Of a stretch of 43,214 bases of DNA, positions 16,230 to 24,159 are shown piece by piece. The notes under the pieces are model-generated. The model saw only the letters and a list, made by a program, of their open reading frames with translations, was not told the DNA's origin and did not search any database. Both the position numbers and the translations under genes were made by a program. The DNA comes from ZC4RG42 sp036676355 (GTDB lineage: Bacteria > Pseudomonadota > Gammaproteobacteria > Burkholderiales > SG8-39): assembly GCA_036676355.1 (NCBI GenBank), contig JAKFDA010000079.1:1-43214 (forward strand), in the 5' to 3' direction. Within the stretch, counting starts at the first letter, position 1; every line of letters starts with the position of its first letter.

Positions 16230-17591
16230 ATGAGTGACAAAAGCATGGTGACGATTGCGGCGTTGAAGGTTTTTCTGGACAGCCTGGAAGAGGGCGTTCT
16301 CTTTCTCGATGCGCAGCGCCGCGTGGTTCAGATCAACAGCGCTGCGGAACGTCTACTCGGCAGGGCGAGCGACCGGCTTATCGGAAGCTTGTGTCCGACG
16401 TTGTTCGTCGATACGCAATGCGCGCGCGAGTGCGACATCGATGGCAGTTGCTCGCTGACGCCGAAGCCGGGTGAGGCGCGCAAGATTCAGGACGTTGCGC
16501 TCAAACGCACCGATGGCGGCGAGGTGGCATTGCGCATGTGGGCCATGCTGCTGCCGCCGAATAGCGCGGGCCTTTACTGTTCCATCGTTCTACGTGACCG
16601 CTCCCGTGAGGTCGCTCTCGAGAAGGAGATGAGCGAGCGCTGGCAGTTGGGTGGCCTGATCGGACACGCGCCGGCCATGCAGTCGCTCTATGCGCAGATC
16701 CTGCGCGCCGCCGCGAGCGATGCGAGCGTGCTCATCAGCGGGGAGAGCGGTGTGGGCAAGGAACTGGTGGCTCGCGCGCTGCACGACAACTCACCGCGCA
16801 GCGCCGGGCCCTATGTGCCGCTGAACTGCGCCGCATTGCCCGAAACGCTGCTCGAATCAGAACTGTTCGGTCATGCCAAGGGCGCGTTTTCCGGCGCCGC
16901 GACCGCGCGCGTCGGGCGCTTCGAAGCGAGTAACGGTGGCACGCTGATGCTCGATGAAATCGGCGAAATCTCCGCCGCCATGCAAACCAAGCTGCTGCGT
17001 GTGCTGCAGGAGAGGGAGGTGGTGCGTCTGGGCGAAAATCACGCGCGCAAGGTGAACGTGCGGGTCGTCGCGGCAACGAACCGGGATCTCGCGGCCATGG
17101 CACGCCGCGGCGAATTTCGCGAGGATCTGTATTACCGCCTGCGTGTCCTGCCGCTGCATGTCGCGCCGCTGCGCGAGCGGCGCGAAGACATTGCGTTGCT
17201 CACCGGCAAGATCATCGACGAACTGGCCGAACGATATCGTCGCGCGCCGTTGCGCGTCACGCGCGAGGCGATGGCGGCGCTGGAAACCTGCGCCTGGCCC
17301 GGCAATGTGCGGCAACTCTACAACGCGCTGGAGTTCGCCATGGTCCACGCGGATGGCCCGGTCATGCTGCCTTGCCATCTTCCGCCGGAAATTCTGCGGC
17401 CGCCGGCGTCGCACATCGCCGCCGCACAGCAGGCATCGCCGCTCACGCACTATTACCGCCCGCCGGTTTCGCCGGAGGAAGAGCGCCGGCTCATCCACCG
17501 GGCGATCGATGAAGCCGGTGGCAATCGTGCCGAAGCGGCCCGTCGCCTGGGCATGTCGCGCACAACGTTGTGGAAACGGCTCAAGGCTTAG
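16230..17591 (+). CDS. Sigma-54-dependent activator with Cys-rich PAS domain
   Basis: A 453-residue enhancer-binding protein. Residues 10-130 form a PAS sensor with four cysteines, C55, C64, C68 and C74 (C-x8-C-x3-C-x5-C). The AAA+ domain (about 143-375) has Walker A GESGVGKE (171-178) and the sigma-54 contact loop GAFSGA (218-223), a Ser variant of GAFTGA; Walker B appears as LMLDEIGE. The C-terminus is a Fis-type helix-turn-helix (GNRAEAARRLGMSRTTLWKR). It is divergent from norSYsenC-orf1, which has a sigma-54 promoter, so it is the likely regulator. It is not the usual NorR, whose NO sensor is a GAF domain with non-heme iron. The cysteine cluster suggests a metal or redox signal. An ATG at 16245 is an alternative start. 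Confidence 0.88.
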   Translation: MSDKSMVTIAALKVFLDSLEEGVLFLDAQRRVVQINSAAERLLGRASDRLIGSLCPTLFVDTQCARECDIDGSCSLTPKPGEARKIQDVALKRTDGGEVALRMWAMLLPPNSAGLYCSIVLRDRSREVALEKEMSERWQLGGLIGHAPAMQSLYAQILRAAASDASVLISGESGVGKELVARALHDNSPRSAGPYVPLNCAALPETLLESELFGHAKGAFSGAATARVGRFEASNGGTLMLDEIGEISAAMQTKLLRVLQEREVVRLGENHARKVNVRVVAATNRDLAAMARRGEFREDLYYRLRVLPLHVAPLRERREDIALLTGKIIDELAERYRRAPLRVTREAMAALETCAWPGNVRQLYNALEFAMVHADGPVMLPCHLPPEILRPPASHIAAAQQASPLTHYYRPPVSPEEERRLIHRAIDEAGGNRAEAARRLGMSRTTLWKRLKA

Positions 17592-17594
17592 AGG

Positions 17595-17629
17595 GCGAAA
17601 TGCGAAATGCAAAATGCGAAATGCGAAAT
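17595..17629. repeat. Heptanucleotide tandem repeat, five units
   Basis: Five tandem copies of GCGAAAT follow the activator stop codon directly; the middle copy reads GCAAAAT. The array is in noncoding DNA between convergent genes. Copy number in such repeats often varies between strains. Confidence 0.9.
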
Positions 17630-17643
17630 ACGGATCGAATCGT

Positions 17644-17994
17644 TCACGCCTGCCAGACGGCATAGCCCTTTTCGCGTAACTCCTGCGCCAGTTCGACTTC
17701 CATCGTTCGCGCCGCGTGATACGGCATCGGGTTGAAGAACGCGTACAGATCGGGGCGCAAGCGCAGGCCGTATTCCTGCACGTAGCTGTTCCCCTTGTAG
17801 CCGCGCTTGTGATTGGCGAAGCGCTGTTCGACTTTCAATCCCGTGCAACCGACATACAGGCAGGGTTTGGTGATGTCGTAACCCGGATTCGCTTCCCTGA
17901 ACTTGCGATGGTTGAGCACGCGCTCATCGAGTTCGATGACATAAACGTTATGGCGATGTTTCGCCCTTGCTTTGCTCACCATTGTTGCCTGCAT
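17644..17994 (-). CDS. GIY-YIG-like nuclease family protein
   Basis: A 116-residue protein with a GIY-YIG-like core: NVYVIELDE near residue 16, LYVGCTGL near residue 46 and a following RFANHKRGYKG. The C-terminus has a conserved MEVELAQEL segment with the glutamate expected late in the fold. The classical GIY and YIG triplets appear as VYV and YVG. It may be a small nuclease or a nuclease-like protein, but no substrate is known. A shortened relative of its C-terminus is found at 22724-22879. ATG 17994 is used; a second ATG lies 12 bases later. Confidence 0.65.
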   Translation of the reverse strand: MQATMVSKARAKHRHNVYVIELDERVLNHRKFREANPGYDITKPCLYVGCTGLKVEQRFANHKRGYKGNSYVQEYGLRLRPDLYAFFNPMPYHAARTMEVELAQELREKGYAVWQA

Positions 17995-18047
17995 TATGCG
18001 GTTGGCCGCGGAGCGGACATCGCGCGACTTGTGTGCTCGGTCACGAC

Positions 18048-18094
18048 ATCTCGATAGCTCGCATCGTAGGCGAGTGTGGAAAATATAGCTCGCC
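18048..18094 (-). pseudogene. Short remnant resembling the middle of the GNAT gene
   Basis: This stretch matches 23201-23248, inside the intact GNAT gene, over about 47 bases with one or two short gaps. Read on the minus strand it gives RRAIFSTLAYDASY, against RRAYIFRLACDASY in the intact protein. It lies directly upstream of the GIY-YIG-like gene in the same order as at the other locus. I read it as a relic of a deleted GNAT copy. A small dispersed repeat is the alternative, since GGCGAGC and GCTCGCC also form an inverted pair. Confidence 0.5.
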
Positions 18095-18106
18095 TTGCGT
18101 TGACAT

Positions 18107-18133
18107 AAAAAAGGGCGGCTCGACGAGCCGCCC
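18107..18133 (-). terminator. Rho-independent terminator of nirS-nirM
   Basis: Read leftward, GGGCGGCT and AGCCGCCC form an 8-bp GC-rich stem with a 5-base loop, followed by six Ts (18112-18107). It lies about 30 bases after the cytochrome stop codon and should end the nirS-nirM transcript. Confidence 0.92.
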
Positions 18134-18164
18134 TCATTCAGGCTGCCAGGCTCTCAGCCGGGCA

Positions 18165-18485
18165 TCAATTTGCGCCGGCGAGCACCCAGTCGACCAGCGC
18201 CTTCACGTCGGCATCGGGCACGCCGGCGTTGGGCGGCATGGGAATCGGCCCCCACACACCGCTGCCGCCCTTCGTGACCTTTTCGGCCAGCTTGGCGGGT
18301 GCGGTCGCATCGCCTTTGTACTTGGCGGCCACATCCTTGTAAGCGGGACCGATCATCTTCTTGTCCTGCGCGTGACAGGCGGTGCAATTGTACTTCTTGG
18401 CCAGTTCGGCATTGGCGAACGAGGGGGTCGCTATGCCTGCCGCCGCAGCGGCGAATGCAAGGCGCAGCATGATGGATTTCGTCAT
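18165..18485 (-). CDS. nirM: Periplasmic cytochrome c-551 (NirM-like)
   Basis: A 106-residue class I cytochrome c. The signal peptide ends near SFANA (residues 22-26). Heme attachment is CTACH (C34, C37, H38) and the sixth ligand is M83 in IPMPP. This is the size and pattern of c-551, the usual electron donor to cytochrome cd1. It follows nirS by 46 bases on the same strand, has TTAGGAG before the ATG, and ends at a strong terminator. It could also donate to NorS, but that is an inference. Confidence 0.9.
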   Translation of the reverse strand: MTKSIMLRLAFAAAAAGIATPSFANAELAKKYNCTACHAQDKKMIGPAYKDVAAKYKGDATAPAKLAEKVTKGGSGVWGPIPMPPNAGVPDADVKALVDWVLAGAN

Positions 18486-18531
18486 TGTTTCCGCTCCTAA
18501 GGAGGTTCTGAATTATTCAGACCTTCCCTGA

Positions 18532-20268
18532 TCAGTAAACGTCGTACTGCGTGTTATGCACATTGAACTTGCCGGTCGGCGTGACGATGCGCGGATCCTT
18601 GATCACGGCCTTCAGTTTGCGCGTCTTGTCGTCCACGACCACCAACGCGGATTCCTGGTTTTTGGCGCTCCATACCGAGAACCATACTTCATCGCCGGCT
18701 TTGTTGTACTCAGGCTGCGTGATGCGCTTGGCGCCTTCGCCGACCTGCGCCCATTCGCCGATCGGCAGCACTTCATAAGGCTTGTCGAGATTGCGAATGT
18801 CGAACACCGCGATCGATTGCGCGATCTTCGGATCCGGGTTCAACGGCGTATCGACCCACAGGTTCGTGGACTTCGGGTGAGTCTTGAGGAACAGGCTGCC
18901 GCCGCCTTGGCCTTTGAGCGATTGCACGACCTTCCATGCCTGCTTCGGATGGCCTTTGGGGTCGGTGCCGATCAGCGCGATCGTTTCGTCGCCGAGGTGG
19001 CCGGTGGCCCACACGGGGCCGAACTTCGGATGTTTGAAGTTCGCGCCGCGACCCGGGTGCGGAATGGTGCCGACGTCGACCAGTGCCTCGAGTTCGCTGT
19101 CCTTGCTGTCGATCACCGCGATCTTGTTCGACTGGTTGGCCGCGACGAGGAAGTAACGCTTGGTGGCGTCCCAGCCGCCATCGTGGAGGAAGGGCGCAGC
19201 GCCGATTTCCGTCGTCTTCAGGTTGTCCAGATCGCTGTAATCGACGACCAGCACCTTACCCGTTTCCTTGACGTTGACGATGAACTGCGGCTTGTCATGC
19301 GTGGCGACGATCGCGGCAACGCGCGGCTCGGGGTGGTACTCCTGCGTATCGACCGTCGTGCCGCGCGTGCTTTGGATCTTCAGCGGCTCGAGCGTGTCGC
19401 CCTTCATGATCACGTACTGCGGCGGCCAGTAGGCGCCGGCCACGGCGAAGACGTCTTCATAACCTTTGGCCTTCGATGTGTCGACCGAACGAGCTTCGAG
19501 GCCCATGCGGATTTCGGCGACGTTGTCGGGCGTCTTCATCCATAGATCGATCAAGTTGATCTTGCCGTCGCGACCGATCACATAAAGATAGCGACCCGAC
19601 GCCGACACGCGTGATATATGCACCGCGTAGCCGGTCTTGACGATGTTGATGATCTTCTTCGATGCGCCGTCGATCAACGCGATTTCGCCGGTGTCGCGCA
19701 GCGTTACCGAGAACAGGTTCTCGATGTTCCAATCGTTCAGCTTTTTCTTCGGGCGGTCTTCGGGCTTGACGATCACCTTCCAGGTTTTCTTCATGTCCGC
19801 CATGCCGAACTCGGGCGGCGTCGGCGGCTCCTGCTGGATGTAGCGCGCCATCAGATCGACTTCTTCGTCGGTCATCTCGCCGGATGTGCCCCAGTTGGGC
19901 ATGCCGGCGGGCGAACCGTACTTGATGAAAGTCTTCAGCACTTCCGAGCCGCGCTGCAGCGTGATGTCGGGTGTGAGCGGCTTGCCGGTCGCGCCCTTGC
20001 GCAGCACGCCGTGACAGCCGGCGCAGCGCTCGAAATACATCTGGCGGCCCTTGTCGAATTCCGCCTTGGTCATCGGCGGCGCCTTGGGATTGATGTTTTG
20101 ATGCATTTCCTCGCCGGCGAGCGGCGAAGTGCCCTGGCCCTGATATTGCATTTGCGATTCGGGCAGATCACGGTGCGGTTTCTCTTGCGCGATTGCACTC
20201 GCTGTCGTTCCGAGCATCAATGTCGCAATCATAAGGGCCGCCGATTTACGCTGCGTAAAGTGCTTCAT
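18532..20268 (-). CDS. nirS: Cytochrome cd1 nitrite reductase NirS
   Basis: NirS reduces nitrite to NO in the periplasm. The 578 residues are normal for the family. A signal peptide ends near SAIAQ (residues 24-28). The cytochrome c domain has heme motif CAGCH (C82, C85, H86), followed by SPAGMPNWGTSGEM. The d1 beta-propeller starts near residue 165. TGYAVHISR carries H217, the likely heme d1 ligand. H324 (VATHDKPQF) and H362 (FLHDGGWD) are candidates for the two catalytic pocket histidines. No heme d1 biosynthesis genes lie nearby, so those must be elsewhere. An NnrR/Dnr-type box sits about 80 bases upstream. Confidence 0.97.
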   Translation of the reverse strand: MKHFTQRKSAALMIATLMLGTTASAIAQEKPHRDLPESQMQYQGQGTSPLAGEEMHQNINPKAPPMTKAEFDKGRQMYFERCAGCHGVLRKGATGKPLTPDITLQRGSEVLKTFIKYGSPAGMPNWGTSGEMTDEEVDLMARYIQQEPPTPPEFGMADMKKTWKVIVKPEDRPKKKLNDWNIENLFSVTLRDTGEIALIDGASKKIINIVKTGYAVHISRVSASGRYLYVIGRDGKINLIDLWMKTPDNVAEIRMGLEARSVDTSKAKGYEDVFAVAGAYWPPQYVIMKGDTLEPLKIQSTRGTTVDTQEYHPEPRVAAIVATHDKPQFIVNVKETGKVLVVDYSDLDNLKTTEIGAAPFLHDGGWDATKRYFLVAANQSNKIAVIDSKDSELEALVDVGTIPHPGRGANFKHPKFGPVWATGHLGDETIALIGTDPKGHPKQAWKVVQSLKGQGGGSLFLKTHPKSTNLWVDTPLNPDPKIAQSIAVFDIRNLDKPYEVLPIGEWAQVGEGAKRITQPEYNKAGDEVWFSVWSAKNQESALVVVDDKTRKLKAVIKDPRIVTPTGKFNVHNTQYDVY

Positions 20269-20340
20269 TGCATCTTCCCCACATTGACGAAATTCTGCTC
20301 AATATTTAAGGGCATCATGATCAAGAGCGGGAGAGAAACG

Positions 20341-20354
20341 TTGACACAAGTCAA
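20341..20354. promoter_or_regulatory. Perfect NnrR/Dnr-type box between nirS and the TonB receptor
   Basis: TTGAC-ACAA-GTCAA is a perfect palindrome of the Crp/Fnr-family form used by NO-responsive regulators (NnrR, Dnr, NirR). Leftward, CATGAT at 20314-20319 could serve as -10, placing the box near -40.5 for nirS. No fitting -10 is seen rightward, so nirS is the likelier target. Confidence 0.75.
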
Positions 20355-20447
20355 CCAAGATGCCGCGTCTGACAATAAAGTCGGAGCGTGTCCAATCCCA
20401 CCCAACAAAGCTCTCCGCGAAGACGGTCGAAAAGCGTTGCACGTGTG

Positions 20448-22736
20448 ATGCCCATCAAAGCCGGCATCGCGTTCTTGCTTGCGCTCGTCGGTTCGTCCGT
20501 CTTCGATATGGCTTTCGCTCAACAGACTATCGGACAGGGAACGGAACAATCGACCGGCGATGTCGAGGACGTCGCCGCCGCGCATGACGCGGTGGTCGTC
20601 ACTGCGACGCGTGCCCCGGCGGCGATTCAGGGGGTGCCGGCCAGCACCTCGGTGATAAGCGGCGCCCAACTGGAACAACGCAAGCCCACGCGCTTCGGCG
20701 ATGCGATCGCCGATGTGCCGGGGCTGTATGTGCGCGGCGCCGCGATGGGTGCAAATTTTCCCGGCAGTGGTCAGGCAGTGCTGTCGCTGCGAGGCATTCC
20801 GCGCACGCCACGCACGCTCGTCATGATCGACGGGCAGCCCGTCAACAATGCCTTATCGGGCGGGGTCAATGTGGTCGGCATCCCGGTCGACAACCTTGAC
20901 CGCGTCGAAGTCGTGCGCGGCCCTTATTCGGCGCTGTATGGCGGCAACGCGATGGGCGGCGTGGTCAATTTCATCACCGCCAGTCCGGATCAGCCCCTGA
21001 CCGAAATGCGCGTCGGCGCGGGCAGTCTGGGCCAGCGGGGCACGATGCTCATCCATCGTCAGCGTTACGCGAGCGGATTAGGCGTGTCGCTGCTGCTCGG
21101 ATATCGTAAAAGCGATGGCGATCCGGACGCCGAATATGTCGTCAAGACACCGGCGACCCCCGGGGCAGGTACGTCTGTGACCGGTGCCCGACCCACCACC
21201 ACCGTGGACGGCGAACCCGCTTTCTGGGTCGGCACCAAAGGCGAACGGCCGTGGTGGCAACGCAACGCGCAGTTGAGCCTGCATTACTCACCAACATCGG
21301 CGACCGATCTCGTTGCCGGCCTCGGCTGGGCCGAGTACTACGTCGGCTATTCGCATCCGGACAGCTTTCTGCGTGACGCCGCCGGCAATGCGGTGTTCGA
21401 GGGGCCGGTCACCGTCGGATCGCAGCGCCTGACGCTTGCGCAAACCGATTGGTTCACGCCGACGCCGTCCGAAGAGCGCGACTGGCGCAGCTTCGTGCGC
21501 ATGGAACATCGTTTTGCCGGCGGCAGCGAATTGCGCGCGCAACTGAGCACGCTGCGTCACGGCTTTCAGTTTGTGCAGGCCCGGCGCAATGTGGCGGAAT
21601 ACAAGACCGGTCCGGGCGATCTCACGGAGCAGCCGAACCGGCGTATCGATGCCGATGCGTCACTGCACACACCGCTCACTCCGACATGGGCCATGGTGAG
21701 CGGCGTGTCATGGAATCGCAGCACCATGGATCGCGAGACATCGGAACTGACGCGGTGGCGCGACCCGGACACCGAAGGTGCAATGCTGACCGCCGAGCGC
21801 GGTTCTTCCAGCAACATCGCAGCGTTTTTCCAGAGCGAGCATTACTTCCCGCATGATGTCACCGCGTATGTGGGCGGTCGTTACGACCGTTTCGAGGCGG
21901 AAGGACATGTACGCAATGTGGCGTCAGCGTTCGATGAGCGTTACAGCAAGCGCACATTCGACCAGTTCAGTCCCAAGCTTGCGCTGGTTTGGCAAGCGCA
22001 ACGCTGGCTGTCGCTGCGCACGTCCTACGGGGAGGGTTTCAGACCGCCCGCGTTACTTGATCTCTTCGGGCGCACCGTTGTGCCCACAGCGACGCCGGGT
22101 GTCCTTTCAGTCAACGATCCGGCCCCCGATCTCGAGCCCGAGCGCGTAAAGGCGTTGGAAATCGGCGCGGACATGGCCTTTGCCGGCGGCAAGCGTGCAT
22201 CACTGACTTTCTATAAGCAGCAACTCGAAGATCTGATCTACCGTCGCCGTCTGTCACCCACGCTCACACGCACGGAAAACGCCGGCGAGGCGGATGTCAA
22301 CGGCGTCGAAGCGAGCATTCGATTGCCGACGCCGGTTCGCGGCCTGCATACGGTCGCTTCGTACACGCATCAGTTCAAATACGAAATCACGCGCAACGAT
22401 GCAGTACCCGAAACCGTCGGCAAGGTGTTGACCGACGTGCCGCGTACGACCTGGTCGGCCGGCCTGGAGTACGAGCGGGGCGCATGGTCGGGATTGCTGA
22501 TGGCGCGTTACGTCGGCCACGTGTTCGGTTCGGGTGATGACCTGAACGAGAACAAGTTCGAAGGTGTATTCGGCTCTTACGATGAGTACACAGTGCTGGC
22601 CGCGCGTGTCGGTTGGCGCATCGATCGCCACCTTGCGTTGAGCGTGTCGGTCGACAACCTGACCGACCGCGAATACTTCGTCTTCAATCGACAGCCGGGT
22701 CGCACGTATTACGCGGAACTCAGTTATCGCTTCTGA
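20448..22736 (+). CDS. TonB-dependent receptor (BtuB/CirA-like), substrate unknown
   Basis: A 762-residue outer-membrane receptor. The signal peptide (KAGIAFLLALVGSSVFDMAF) is followed by the TonB box-like VVVTATRAPA, then a plug with RGIPRTPRTLVMIDGQPV and VEVVRGPYSALYGGNAMGG, and a barrel ending in aromatic YRF. The closest recognisable group is the BtuB/CirA type with vitamin B12, catecholate or metal substrates. The substrate cannot be fixed. It is divergent from nirS and shares its 180-base upstream region. The frame also opens at GTG 20388, adding 20 basic residues; I prefer ATG 20448 because it gives a standard signal peptide. Both starts have weak ribosome-binding sites. Confidence 0.88.
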   Translation: MPIKAGIAFLLALVGSSVFDMAFAQQTIGQGTEQSTGDVEDVAAAHDAVVVTATRAPAAIQGVPASTSVISGAQLEQRKPTRFGDAIADVPGLYVRGAAMGANFPGSGQAVLSLRGIPRTPRTLVMIDGQPVNNALSGGVNVVGIPVDNLDRVEVVRGPYSALYGGNAMGGVVNFITASPDQPLTEMRVGAGSLGQRGTMLIHRQRYASGLGVSLLLGYRKSDGDPDAEYVVKTPATPGAGTSVTGARPTTTVDGEPAFWVGTKGERPWWQRNAQLSLHYSPTSATDLVAGLGWAEYYVGYSHPDSFLRDAAGNAVFEGPVTVGSQRLTLAQTDWFTPTPSEERDWRSFVRMEHRFAGGSELRAQLSTLRHGFQFVQARRNVAEYKTGPGDLTEQPNRRIDADASLHTPLTPTWAMVSGVSWNRSTMDRETSELTRWRDPDTEGAMLTAERGSSSNIAAFFQSEHYFPHDVTAYVGGRYDRFEAEGHVRNVASAFDERYSKRTFDQFSPKLALVWQAQRWLSLRTSYGEGFRPPALLDLFGRTVVPTATPGVLSVNDPAPDLEPERVKALEIGADMAFAGGKRASLTFYKQQLEDLIYRRRLSPTLTRTENAGEADVNGVEASIRLPTPVRGLHTVASYTHQFKYEITRNDAVPETVGKVLTDVPRTTWSAGLEYERGAWSGLLMARYVGHVFGSGDDLNENKFEGVFGSYDEYTVLAARVGWRIDRHLALSVSVDNLTDREYFVFNRQPGRTYYAELSYRF

Positions 22737-22879
22737 TCGTGCGGGCGATCATCGGCCGGATCGCCTTCATCCCCGCAGGCCGCGTAGCCCTTTTTGCGCA
22801 ATTCCTGCGCGCGATCCACTTCCATGGTCAGCGCGGCCGGCCGGATCACTGCGATGAATTCATGCGGCAGGTTGCGATC
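22724..22879 (-). pseudogene. C-terminal fragment of a second GIY-YIG-like gene
   Basis: Minus-strand codons read LPHEFIAVIRPAALTMEVDR and AQELRKKGYAACG. They align with the end of the intact protein at 17644-17994 (MPYHAARTMEVELAQELREK and GYAVWQA). The N-terminal GIY-YIG core is missing and the fragment overlaps the end of the GNAT gene in another frame. It is a decayed paralogue, lying right after the GNAT gene as the intact copy lies right after a GNAT relic. Confidence 0.7.
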
Positions 22880-24020
22880 GCGCCGCGTCGTTCACGGCGC
22901 CATCCGGTTGCTCGAACCGGGCGATGGCGGCTCGCGGCAAGACCGGCCCTTGCGGTTGCGGTGCGGGGCGGATGGAGCGCAGCCATTGCTGCTTGGCTTC
23001 GCTCGCCAGCTGGTGCGCGGCGAGCAGGCTACCGCGCGCAGAGCGCGGATTACATACCATCAGTCCGATACGTTCGCGCCGGCATGGCAGCCACGCGCGC
23101 TTGTAGCTCTCGTCGCCGGTCAGATAATCGATTTCATGGACGCCGTCGTTTTCAAGGCTGTGTTGGATCATGTGCGCGTTCAGTACCGTGTCGGCCGAGA
23201 ATCTCGCGTAGCTCGCATCGCAGGCGAGCCTGAAAATATAAGCTCGCCGGTGCTGGGTGAACCAGAATTGCGCAGCGATCGGCGTGTTATGAATATACGC
23301 CAGACCGAGGCGAAGCCAACCGTTGCGCGCGCAGATGCGCGCCCAGCCGTGTATGAAATCCGGGTAGGGTTCAGGTTTTTTCAGACTGCGGGCACATACC
23401 CGCCGATACGCCTCCATGCCGGCATCGACGTCGGCAGGATCGACTGCGATTTCGAGGTGCGCTCCTTCCTCGCCGGTGTGAAAGCGTTTCGATTTGACCG
23501 CCAAAGTGTTGTAGAGCGGCGCGTCGAGGCAAGCGAGATAGTGTTCGAATGACCTGCCGGCGCAAGGCAGATACCAGTTGCCGAAACAAAAGTAGCGTTT
23601 GACGTGCCAGCCGCAGCCGACGAAGGCGCGCGTCAACGCGGTGGTGTCGGGATGTTCGGCATCGAGCGGCGCGAAGTTGATCGCCGCACATTGCGGGTTG
23701 GCTGCAACGATCTGGCGAATCAATCCGTTCAACGCAGGGCCGCGCTCCCTCGCCATACCGATCAGTGGCGAGTAAAGCGCGGCATCCCAATTCGTCGCGG
23801 ATGCGTAGCGATCGGGTGCGTCCGGCTTGCTGTACAGCAGCATCGTGCTTTCGCCGCCGTATTCCGGCACGATGAAGACCCAGTCGTCCTGCGCAATCTG
23901 TTCGATGAAGTGCAGGGCCCACTCGCTTCCGGCGAAGGGGTTCGTCTCGCCGGCCGCATCGAACAAATCGCGGCGTTCACGGATGAACAGGGACATCTCA
24001 TGCTTGTTCAGACGATGCAC
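22860..24020 (-). CDS. GNAT family N-acetyltransferase (FemAB-like)
   Basis: A 386-residue protein of the large double-GNAT (FemAB-related, Acetyltransf_6) type. Recognisable parts are WALHFIEQIAQDDWVFIVPE near residue 34, PIAAQFWFTQHRRAYIF near residue 249, and EIDYLTGDESYKRAWLPCRR near residue 299. These are conserved in acyltransferases of exopolysaccharide and exosortase-type loci. The start is GTG 24020, with GGAGGT six bases upstream. An ATG at 23996 is the alternative; the frame further upstream (to 24140) has no support. It is in line with PIG-L, GtrA and glycosyltransferase genes, suggesting glycan or lipid modification. The donor and acceptor are unknown. Confidence 0.78.
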   Translation of the reverse strand: MHRLNKHEMSLFIRERRDLFDAAGETNPFAGSEWALHFIEQIAQDDWVFIVPEYGGESTMLLYSKPDAPDRYASATNWDAALYSPLIGMARERGPALNGLIRQIVAANPQCAAINFAPLDAEHPDTTALTRAFVGCGWHVKRYFCFGNWYLPCAGRSFEHYLACLDAPLYNTLAVKSKRFHTGEEGAHLEIAVDPADVDAGMEAYRRVCARSLKKPEPYPDFIHGWARICARNGWLRLGLAYIHNTPIAAQFWFTQHRRAYIFRLACDASYARFSADTVLNAHMIQHSLENDGVHEIDYLTGDESYKRAWLPCRRERIGLMVCNPRSARGSLLAAHQLASEAKQQWLRSIRPAPQPQGPVLPRAAIARFEQPDGAVNDAARSQPAA

Positions 24021-24159
24021 GCCGTGACCTCCATGTCCAGCCTGAATTCGGCGTCGCGTTCTGGCGACATTTCTGTTTTTGTCCTTGAAAAACGAGCGCA
24101 GGATACGCTTCGGGGCGCAGGCGACCTCCGCGGTGCACAAAAATTAACGTCGTGAAATT

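Noticed and set aside
17595..17629. Heptamer array as a CRISPR-like array
   Set aside because: The units are only 7 bases and directly adjacent, with no spacers and no cas genes. It is a simple tandem repeat.
18048..18094. The 47-base match as a REP or mobile repeat
   Set aside because: The other copy lies inside a conserved coding segment of the GNAT gene and gene order is the same at both loci, so a gene relic is more likely. A genome-wide search could change this.
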